Part shown: in pieces, positions 57,912 to 64,000 of the stretch
How positions within the stretch are numbered: position 1 is the stretch's first letter
How the letters are laid out: every line of letters begins with the position of its first letter
Source: Aggregatilineales bacterium
GTDB lineage: Bacteria; Chloroflexota; Anaerolineae; Aggregatilineales; Phototrophicaceae
DNA: 64,000 nucleotides
Assembly (NCBI GenBank): GCA_030834905.1
Contig: JAUQWZ010000011.1
Span: 535,319 to 599,318 of the forward strand
Direction: 5' to 3'
Notes under the pieces: model-generated
The model's database searches: none
Seen by the model: the letters and a program-made list of their open reading frames with translations, nothing else
What the model was told of the DNA's origin: nothing
Program-made: the position numbers and the translations under genes

Positions 57912-59126
57912 ATGACACCCGGCAATGAAATTCGCAGTCAGGCGCTGTCCCGCGATTCGCAGTTCGGCTATCTGCCCGAAAGCGACCGCTATTTGCTGTC
58001 CACCCCCAAACCCCGCCACCGGTTTAACGTCATCGGCAGCGGCTTGAATGGTCAGGAGCACATTCGCGTCACCCATCTGGAAGGGCGCGCGACCATTCAC
58101 GGCATTTACGACCCCAACCCCGGCAGCGTCGAAGGCGCGCGCCGCGCTCATGCCCAGTACGACTCCGACACCGAACTGGTGGTCTACGACTCGCTGGAAG
58201 CCGCCTGCCATGACCCGGCGGTGGACGGGCTGATCATCTGCACGCCCAACTACACCCACCGCCAGGTGGTTGAGGTAGCGGCGCAGTCGGGCAAGCACCT
58301 GCTGCTGGAGAAGCCCATCGCCACCACGCTTCAGGACGCGCTCAGCATCACCCTGACTGCCGAAAGCTATCCGGCGGTCTTTCAGGTGGGCTTGCAGTAC
58401 CGCTACAAAGCCATCTACAGCGAAGCCATTTACGAAGCGCAGGCGCGTCAGACGCTCGGCAGCCTCAAATTCATCAGCCTTCAGGAACACCGGCTTCCGT
58501 TTCTGGACAAGGTGAGCCAGTGGAACAAGTTCGCCCGCTTCTCCGGCAACACGCTGGTCGAAAAGTGCTGCCACTACTTCGATCTGCTCAACCTGTTCGC
58601 GCAGTCTCGCCCCGCGACGGTGTACGCTTCGGGCAGCATGGCGGTCAACTTCCGCGATTTTGAGTATCAGGGTGAAAAATCGGACATCCTCGATAACGCG
58701 ATGGTGGTCGTGACCTACGAGAACGGCGTGCGCGCCAACTTCAATCTGTGCATGTTCGCGCCGATGTTCTACGAGGAGCTTTTCCTCTGCGGCGATCAAG
58801 GACGGCTGAAAGCCAGAGAACAGCAGGATTTTATGTCCGGTATGGCGCTGGATACCGAACTCGAAATCCTGTGCGGCGAAAACCACACCTCACGCCGGAT
58901 GCGACCGGGCTATCCGGCATGGATCGAGTCCAGCGGGCACAACGGCGCCACCTACTACGAGCACGCCAGCTTCATCGACAACATCGAGGGACGCCAGACC
59001 AACACGGCAACCGCCCGTGACGGCTTGTGGTCGGTCATCGTCGCATCGGCGGCGCAGCAGTCGATCCTCACCGGTGAGGTGGTATCCATAGACCGCCTGC
59101 TGGCGGACGAACAGATCGCGATTTAG
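57912..59126 (+). CDS. Gfo/Idh/MocA-family NAD(P)-dependent oxidoreductase
   Basis: 404 residues from ATG at 57912; a TTG at 57876 would be closer to the previous gene, and neither has a strong ribosome site. Rossmann motif VIGSGLNGQEHIRV, the catalytic-Lys segment LLLEKPIATT and the GNTLVEKCCHYFDLLNLF helix are all present. Family members oxidise or reduce sugars and cyclitols. Located 42 bp after the SsuD-like gene and co-directional, so it may act on the aldehyde that gene produces, reducing it to a hexose. That link is inference. Its stop overlaps the stop of the ROK kinase gene by 4 bases. Confidence 0.9.
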   Translation: MTPGNEIRSQALSRDSQFGYLPESDRYLLSTPKPRHRFNVIGSGLNGQEHIRVTHLEGRATIHGIYDPNPGSVEGARRAHAQYDSDTELVVYDSLEAACHDPAVDGLIICTPNYTHRQVVEVAAQSGKHLLLEKPIATTLQDALSITLTAESYPAVFQVGLQYRYKAIYSEAIYEAQARQTLGSLKFISLQEHRLPFLDKVSQWNKFARFSGNTLVEKCCHYFDLLNLFAQSRPATVYASGSMAVNFRDFEYQGEKSDILDNAMVVVTYENGVRANFNLCMFAPMFYEELFLCGDQGRLKAREQQDFMSGMALDTELEILCGENHTSRRMRPGYPAWIESSGHNGATYYEHASFIDNIEGRQTNTATARDGLWSVIVASAAQQSILTGEVVSIDRLLADEQIAI

Positions 59127-60103
59127 CCCGGCGCGCCCGGCAGCAGCAGTCCATGATGCTGAAAGATCTCGACCGCCGCGCCGAGAATGCCAGTATCCGC
59201 GCCGCCCTCGCCCAGCACGATCTCGACGTCCTGAAAATTGCCGCCGGTGTTGAGCGCCAGATCGCGGAAGAAATCGCCCACCAGCGTGTCAAACTGCGTC
59301 CGGCAGGCATCGAGCAAAACCGAACCGGCGGACGCGGTGCCGCCGGTCAGGGCGATGCGATGCGGGTAAAAGATCACGCTCAGGCTCGCCAGCGTCTGCC
59401 CCAGCCACGTGCCCACCTGCGCCATGATCGCCGTCGCCACCGCGTCCTCGCCCGAACGCGCCGCCGCGATCACCTCGTGCGCGGGGACATGCCTGCCGTA
59501 GCGCTCCCGCGCCAGCCGTTCGATTCCCGGCACGCCGCACAGCCCTTCGGCTGATCCCCGGATGCCGTTGGTGTCGCGGCGCCCATTCGGATCGAGGATG
59601 ATCAGCCCGGTATTGCCCGAATTGCCGCCGTCGATGATCAGCGGCTTGCCGTCCACAACCACCGCCGCGCCGAGTCCGGTGCCTATCGCCAGACACATGA
59701 AGCGCTGAATGCCACTGCCGCTGCCGAAACAGTATTCCCCCATCGCATGAGCGACCAGATCGTTGTTCAGGACGACCGGCAGCTTGTAACGTGCCTCGAT
59801 GGGGCTGCGCAGATCGACGTTGCGCAGGGCGGGCGTGTTGCCAGCAATGATCGGGCGGCGGCGCTCGCGATCCACCTCGCCATGCGCCGAAACGCCGATC
59901 CCCACCAGCGACGATCCGGCGCTTTCGACCAGCGCGTCCGTCGCCGCGAACAGGCGCTCGAAGAACGGAGCCGGATCAGCGCCATGAGCGTCGGTAGGTA
60001 TCCTGCCGCCGTTCTCGATGCTGCCGTCAGGATGGATCAGTCCAAGCTTGGTGTTCGTCCCGCCAATATCAATGCCAAGTGCTGTTGGGATGGTTGTATT
60101 CAT
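59123..60103 (-). CDS. ROK-family sugar kinase (glucokinase-like) lacking the zinc motif
   Basis: 326 residues from ATG at 60103. Phosphate-binding ALGIDIGGTNTKLGLI at the N-terminus, PVVLNNDLVAHAMGE and the AIGTGLGAAVVVDGK loop. The classical ROK zinc motif CxCGxxGCxE is replaced by NGIRGSAEGLCGVPGIERLA, so it lacks most of the cysteines. It has no DNA-binding domain, so it is a kinase, not a repressor; glucose or a similar hexose is the likely substrate. It converges with the Gfo/Idh gene. Confidence 0.88.
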   Translation of the reverse strand: MNTTIPTALGIDIGGTNTKLGLIHPDGSIENGGRIPTDAHGADPAPFFERLFAATDALVESAGSSLVGIGVSAHGEVDRERRRPIIAGNTPALRNVDLRSPIEARYKLPVVLNNDLVAHAMGEYCFGSGSGIQRFMCLAIGTGLGAAVVVDGKPLIIDGGNSGNTGLIILDPNGRRDTNGIRGSAEGLCGVPGIERLARERYGRHVPAHEVIAAARSGEDAVATAIMAQVGTWLGQTLASLSVIFYPHRIALTGGTASAGSVLLDACRTQFDTLVGDFFRDLALNTGGNFQDVEIVLGEGGADTGILGAAVEIFQHHGLLLPGAPG

Positions 60104-60260
60104 TTGGCTCACGCTGCCCCGGTAGTAATCCACTCAAGTCCCACTACATTGACAAATAGCCGGGCAAAACGCAATGAAGCCAGCCTGCGCCAAATGGATA
60201 TTGCCGTTACGTCGTAACGCCGTCACAATTGCTGAAGTTTTGCAGGCTTTCAGGATGATC

Positions 60261-61544
60261 ATGGCAGAATTGAGCGTTCCCATCGTTTCCGAGTCACACC
60301 GCGAGCGCGTATACCGCCGCAATTTCTTTCTGTTTCTGGTGGATGGCATTCTGTTTACCGTGGCGATGAACCTGATCGGGGCGACGACCGTCATCCCCGA
60401 TTTCGTCCGCCACCTGACCAACTCTGAAGTGCTGATCGGGCTGTCCAGCAGCCTGTTCGACATCGGCTGGACGCTGCCGCAGTTGTTTGTCGCCCGCTAT
60501 ATTGTGCGGGCAGCGCGTAAGAAGTGGTGGTTCGCCGGTCCCAGCATCCCGGTGCGCTTTGTCATGCTGATCTTTGCCGTCACCATCGTGCTGCTCGGCA
60601 GGGAACGACCGGCGGCTATCCTGCTCGCCTTCTTCATCGCCTACGGTCTTGCCGCAATCGGTGACGGCATCGTCGGCGTGCCCTGGGCGGATCTCACCGG
60701 CACGAGTCTCGACGGACGCTGGCGGGCGCGCATGTTCGGGTTCATGGCTGCCAGCGCGGGCATCATTATGCTGGGCATTTCGCCGCTGATTGGCGTTATC
60801 CTCGGCGATGCGGGTCCCGAATTCCCGAACAATTACGCGCTGCTGTTTGGCGCGGCGGGTCTGCTGTTCGCCTTCTCGATCATCCCCATCCTGTTCCTGC
60901 ACGAGCTGCCCGGCGGCAAAGCTACCGACAAGATCCCTTCGCTGGGCGAGTTTCTTCCCCAGTTGGGGCATGTCCTGCGCACCGACAAACCGTTTCGGGC
61001 GATCCTGATCACCCGGATGCTGACCAGCCTGTTTGCGATGGCGGGTCCGTTCTACATCGGCTACGCGACGGTGACACTCGGCGAGTCGAGCGAGGTTGCC
61101 GTACCCACGCTGCTGGCAATGCAGACCGCTGGCGGCGTGATGGGCGCGCTGGTGTATACCTGGCTCGGCGCGCGCAACAACCTGCTCTTTATCCGCGCGG
61201 CGCTGGTCGGCGCGGCGCTGCTGCCCATCAGCGCGCTGCTTGCCGGGGCGGTCGGTCCGCTGCCGCTGTATCTCGGCTTTCTGATGTCCGGGCTTGCCGT
61301 CAGCAACCTGTTCCTCAGCTACCAGAACTGGGTCGTGACCTACGCCACGGCGGATCAACGCCCGGTGTACGCCGGGCTGTTCAATACCATCGCCGCGGTC
61401 ATATCGCTGATCGCGCCAATTCTTGGCGGCACGATTGCCCAGCAGCTTGGCTACGAAGCCCTGTTCGTCGTGGCGCTGATGATGGCGCTCAGCGCCCTGT
61501 TCGTCACGCTGCGCTACGTGAGCAATGCGCCGCGCAAGGAATAA
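60261..61544 (+). CDS. MFS transporter
   Basis: 427 residues from ATG at 60261, which has AGGA 5 bases upstream; the frame continues to 60174 but with no support, and another ATG at 60255 is close. Around twelve membrane segments with the MFS loop between helices 2 and 3 (QLFVARYIVRAARKKWWFAG). It resembles the YihN/sugar-exporter-like MFS proteins only generally. It could import sugars or export a product of the locus such as sulfite; the sequence does not decide. Divergent from the ROK gene. Confidence 0.85.
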   Translation: MAELSVPIVSESHRERVYRRNFFLFLVDGILFTVAMNLIGATTVIPDFVRHLTNSEVLIGLSSSLFDIGWTLPQLFVARYIVRAARKKWWFAGPSIPVRFVMLIFAVTIVLLGRERPAAILLAFFIAYGLAAIGDGIVGVPWADLTGTSLDGRWRARMFGFMAASAGIIMLGISPLIGVILGDAGPEFPNNYALLFGAAGLLFAFSIIPILFLHELPGGKATDKIPSLGEFLPQLGHVLRTDKPFRAILITRMLTSLFAMAGPFYIGYATVTLGESSEVAVPTLLAMQTAGGVMGALVYTWLGARNNLLFIRAALVGAALLPISALLAGAVGPLPLYLGFLMSGLAVSNLFLSYQNWVVTYATADQRPVYAGLFNTIAAVISLIAPILGGTIAQQLGYEALFVVALMMALSALFVTLRYVSNAPRKE

Positions 61545-61579
61545 GCCGTCTGGGCGACAGAATGCAGGGGCGACAGAAT

Positions 61580-61608
61580 GTAGGGGCGACTCGGCGAGTC
61601 GCCCCTAC
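61580..61608. repeat. Dispersed palindrome, GTAGGGGCGACTC type
   Basis: Perfect 13-bp arms (61580-61592 and 61596-61608) around GGC. Its 61581-61604 is identical to 16081-16104. A partial direct copy precedes it (GCAGGGGCGACAGAATG). It lies between the convergent MFS and GH172 genes and could act as a bidirectional terminator. Confidence 0.75.
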
Positions 61609-61639
61609 GTGATCCAATGAATGGTGTCGTTAGAATACC

Positions 61640-62725
61640 TTAAATCACTTCCAGCCCGTCGGCGTCCGGCAGCGACGGGAATGGCGCGTGCGGCTCGGTC
61701 TGATACCAGAAGGCAGTCGAAGCAATATCATCCTGTAACGGCAGGTAGCGCCCGCCCGAACGCCAGCCGAGCGCCTGAATGGTCACGCGCAAATCCTGCT
61801 GGAAACGGATCGGGTCCATGATGTGCCACCGGTACAAGCCGAAGCGCTGCTGGCTGCGATACAAGCCATCGGGTTTGATCACCTGTGGCATCCCGCTGAA
61901 CGGCGACGAGAAGACGCCGTATTGTCCCTGCGGATGCTCAAAATTCCACGCGCCGCCGAAATAGTCTTCCGTCCCGGTGCCGCAGATCGTGGGGAACTGG
62001 TTGTCGCCATCCATGAAGAACTTGATTTCGCCTTCGCCCCACCAGCCGTTGTTGTTCACCCCCCAGGCGAGATAGGTGCCGACATACTGCCCCTGCCCCT
62101 GCACGCCGTCCAGCAGCGTGTGGTCGGTCTTGTAAGGCAGCGGGTTGCTGCGCCGCCACTGGGCGTGAAAATAGGCGGCGTTGTCCGGCACGTCGGTCAG
62201 TGTATAGCTGATCTGATAGTAGAAGCCGAGGATTTCCTCGTTGGTGATGTTCTCGACCGTAATCCGCGCGCGCTGGCGAAACGGCATCTCCCAATAGCAG
62301 TTAAAGCCGCCCGCCGGGTTAACCGCCACCGGCAGCGACGTGATATTACAGCGCTCGCGCCAGCCGTTGGCGAAAAAATCGCCCAGCGGCACTTCAACTG
62401 ACGGCGTCTCCTCGTCATCCCAGTAGAAGCGGATGATCAGATTGCGCCAGTGGTTGGGATGAACCGTCAGCCAGATGTGCTGGATCGCGCCGGGTCCCTC
62501 GATGTCGGCAAGCGCCGCCGTCTGCTTGGGCTGCAGGTGAATGCTGGGCGAGACTTTCCATGCCTGCCCCAGATCGCGGGCGGCGTTCGTGCCCGTTCCC
62601 TCGGTCGCCGTGCCGCCTTTGCCTTTTTCGCCGGTGAAGTTCTCAGCGCTGATCGAACGGGTCTGCGCGTTCGACAGCAGCGACAGGTTGCCCAGATGCA
62701 TATTCAGTCCATTAAAAGATGTCAT
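61640..62725 (-). CDS. DUF2961 / GH172 glycoside hydrolase
   Basis: 361 residues from ATG at 62725 (GAGGA 6-7 bases upstream); a much longer frame to 62986 is not supported and would overlap the divergent gene. Features of the GH172 family: GPGAIQHIWLTVHPNHWRNL, VNNNGWWGEGEIKFFMDGD with candidate catalytic Glu, and CGTGTEDYFGGAWNF with the second Glu. Characterised members are alpha-D-fructofuranosidases, difructose-dianhydride enzymes and exo-alpha-D-arabinofuranosidases. No signal peptide. The family forms oligomers through jelly-roll domains. The substrate here is unknown: inulin-type fructans, D-arabinan, or another furanoside. Confidence 0.88.
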   Translation of the reverse strand: MTSFNGLNMHLGNLSLLSNAQTRSISAENFTGEKGKGGTATEGTGTNAARDLGQAWKVSPSIHLQPKQTAALADIEGPGAIQHIWLTVHPNHWRNLIIRFYWDDEETPSVEVPLGDFFANGWRERCNITSLPVAVNPAGGFNCYWEMPFRQRARITVENITNEEILGFYYQISYTLTDVPDNAAYFHAQWRRSNPLPYKTDHTLLDGVQGQGQYVGTYLAWGVNNNGWWGEGEIKFFMDGDNQFPTICGTGTEDYFGGAWNFEHPQGQYGVFSSPFSGMPQVIKPDGLYRSQQRFGLYRWHIMDPIRFQQDLRVTIQALGWRSGGRYLPLQDDIASTAFWYQTEPHAPFPSLPDADGLEVI

Positions 62726-62764
62726 GTCAGTTCCTCGGTTTAACTTCTGCGAAATAAGCCCGGT

Positions 62765-62793
62765 TGGAGCGCGCAGCTTTCCGGCGCGCTCCA
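62765..62793. repeat. Perfect inverted repeat in the GH172/DUF1349 divergent region
   Basis: TGGAGCGCGC at 62765-62774 and its complement at 62784-62793, 9-base loop. Its place between divergent genes argues against a terminator; it may be an operator or another dispersed palindrome. Confidence 0.5.
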
Positions 62794-62897
62794 CGCGCCC
62801 CATTTTACCCATCCGCCCGCCATCGTGCTGTGATGACAGCCGGAACGGCAGACAGTACAATAGCCGGAACCGATTCTTCACGCCGAAGGGTGCAGCA

Positions 62898-63449
62898 ATG
62901 AAATGGTTCAATCCTCCACAGCAGTGGCGCGCGGATGGCGACAGCATTACGGTGACAACCGCCCCAAAGACGGATTTCTGGCGCACGACGCATTATGGCT
63001 TTGTGCGCGATGATGGACATTTCTACTATGAGACGATCACCGGCGATTTTACCCTCAGCGCCAAGATCACCGGCGCGTACCGCGACCTGTACGATCAGGC
63101 GGGCTTGATGGTCAGAATTGACGACTCCAACTGGATAAAATGCGGCATTGAGCTGGTCGAAGGGGTGCAGCAAGCCAGCGCCGTAGTCACCAGGGATTTT
63201 TCTGATTGGTCGGTCGTGCCGCTGGCATCCCACCCGGCGTCGATCTGGTTCAAAGCCAGGCGGTCAGGCGATACCCTTGAGGTAACTTACTCGCTGGACG
63301 GCGCGACCTACGCCATGCTGAGGCTGGCGTACTTCCCAATCATCCCGACGGTCAAAGCAGGTCTGATGTGTGCCTCGCCCACTGGCAGCGGCTTTGAGGT
63401 CGTTTTTGACGACGTGGCGCTGACACCCGAAGCCAGCCCGCAGCCATAA
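62898..63449 (+). CDS. DUF1349 (concanavalin-like) protein
   Basis: 183 residues from ATG at 62898 (AAGGG 9 bases upstream). Soluble beta-sandwich with the DUF1349 signatures: TDFWRTTHYGFVRDDGHFYYE, YDQAGLMVRIDDSNWIKCGIE and CASPTGSGFEVVFDDV. These small lectin-like proteins are found near carbohydrate and stress genes; yeast member YLR301-like proteins are called regulation of enolase protein 1. Its role here is unknown, perhaps binding a sugar product. No signal peptide. It is divergent from GH172. Confidence 0.85.
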   Translation: MKWFNPPQQWRADGDSITVTTAPKTDFWRTTHYGFVRDDGHFYYETITGDFTLSAKITGAYRDLYDQAGLMVRIDDSNWIKCGIELVEGVQQASAVVTRDFSDWSVVPLASHPASIWFKARRSGDTLEVTYSLDGATYAMLRLAYFPIIPTVKAGLMCASPTGSGFEVVFDDVALTPEASPQP

Positions 63450-63451
63450 AA

Positions 63452-63476
63452 AGGGGGAAGCAGGCTGCTTCCCCCT
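63452..63476. terminator. Bidirectional terminator-like hairpin
   Basis: AGGGGGAAGCAG (63452-63463) pairs with 63465-63476, preceded by AAAA and giving a strong GC-rich stem in both directions, between the convergent DUF1349 gene and the binding-protein gene. Confidence 0.75.
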
Positions 63477-63483
63477 GGCAAAC

Positions 63484-64000
63484 TTATTGCGCTGCCGGGC
63501 AGGCAAAAGTGTTACACACTTCCTGCGCATTCTCCGGTGAAACGGTATCAAATGGCAGAATCACCCACTGAGGCGGCACGATGTGCCCGACCAGGATTTG
63601 GTGCGCCCAGTCAATCGCCTGGCGACCGCCGGTTGGGTAGACGAAGGTCACGCCCAGACGCCCTTCCAGCACCGACATGATGCCGCCGTCCGGTGTTGGC
63701 AGCGCGTCAATGCCGATGAACAGCACGCTCGTCGGATCGATCCCCGCGTCCTGCGCCGCAATGTAGGCGCCTTCCGCCATCGGGTCGTTATGTCCGTACA
63801 GCACGTCCAGATTCTCGTTCGCCTGGAAGGCTGCCGCTGCCGCTGGCACTGCGCGCTCCCGCAGCCAGTCGGCATTCTGCGAGAAGACAATGTTGTCCTC
63901 GCTCAATCCGCCATCCGCCAGTCCGGCTCGGAAACCATCACCACGATCCTGCGCTGGCGGCGCGCCTTCCAACCCGCGAATTTCGGCGATGTTGCATTCC
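63484..64000 (-). CDS. RbsB-type sugar-binding protein, C-terminal part (cut by window edge)
   Basis: The frame is open to the window edge; 172 residues are visible. Motifs of the periplasmic_binding_4 (RbsB/XylF-like) group: IRGLEGAPPAQDRGDGFRAGLA, LDVLYGHNDPMAEGAYIAAQDAG, VLFIGIDALPTPDGGIMSVLEG, and VTFVYPTGGRQAIDWAHQIL. This is the binding protein of a CUT2-type monosaccharide importer (ribose, xylose, galactose class), distinct from the CUT1 systems elsewhere in the window. Its N-terminus and partner genes lie outside. It contains two Cys near the C-terminus (VCNTFACPAAQ). Confidence 0.9.
   Translation of the reverse strand, partial: ECNIAEIRGLEGAPPAQDRGDGFRAGLADGGLSEDNIVFSQNADWLRERAVPAAAAAFQANENLDVLYGHNDPMAEGAYIAAQDAGIDPTSVLFIGIDALPTPDGGIMSVLEGRLGVTFVYPTGGRQAIDWAHQILVGHIVPPQWVILPFDTVSPENAQEVCNTFACPAAQ

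Overview
The window is one contiguous stretch of a GC-rich bacterial chromosome, dense in carbohydrate genes. The gene mix (many CUT1-type sugar ABC transporters without their own ATPases, one Opp-type oligosaccharide transporter, LacI and AraC regulators beside glycosidases, a large STAND/LuxR regulator, a crtB-crtI pair and a sodium-pumping decarboxylase) suggests a plant-polymer-degrading member of the Chloroflexota, probably Anaerolineae-like. This is inference from gene content; there is no rRNA or other marker gene here. I saw no tRNA, rRNA, CRISPR array, insertion sequence or phage gene.

Layout. 1-4290 (minus): the start of a bifunctional class II aldolase/dehydrogenase, downstream of a four-gene Na+-translocating acyl-CoA decarboxylase operon (mmdA, gamma subunit, biotin carrier, mmdB). 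4488-6857: a metzincin-like protease with an eCIS-style N-terminal motif and an OmpA-like domain, an overlapping small partner gene, and a conserved hypothetical. 6906-19155: an L-arabinan/arabinoside locus with two GH43 enzymes, a CUT1 transporter, LacI, GH51, AraC and GH127. 19270-23876: a second CUT1 transporter (Tat-exported binding protein) and aldose 1-epimerase. 24342-38303: GH42 beta-galactosidase, YicI-like GH31 alpha-xylosidase, Opp-type transporter, LacI and GH29 alpha-fucosidase; these are the activities needed to strip the Fuc-Gal-Xyl side chain of xyloglucan. 38591-42606: phytoene synthase, carotenoid desaturase and a berberine-bridge-type flavoprotein. 42690-49286: small genes, a STAND/LuxR regulator, a methyltransferase and formate-tetrahydrofolate ligase. 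49640-61544: a third CUT1 transporter, an esterase-like hydrolase, a second GH31, an SsuD-like flavin monooxygenase, a Gfo/Idh oxidoreductase, a ROK kinase and an MFS transporter. 61640-64000: a GH172 (DUF2961) enzyme, a DUF1349 protein and the C-terminal part of an RbsB-type binding protein.

The transporters would import oligosaccharides, the glycosidases (two GH43s and the binding proteins carry export signals; the others appear cytoplasmic) would cut them to monosaccharides, and the epimerase and ROK kinase would feed central metabolism. Two regulatory circuits show in the DNA: a 21-bp site matching at 18 of 21 positions flanks the first LacI gene and lies upstream of GH51, and three TGTGA-N4-TCACA-type sites lie between the second LacI gene and the Opp transporter. 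All four complete solute-binding-protein genes are followed by a hairpin before the first permease, and a family of GTAGGGG/GGACACGA palindromes is scattered between genes. The most intriguing unit is 49640-61544, whose content parallels oxidative desulfonation of a sulfosugar, although its GH31 lacks a key sulfoquinovosidase residue.
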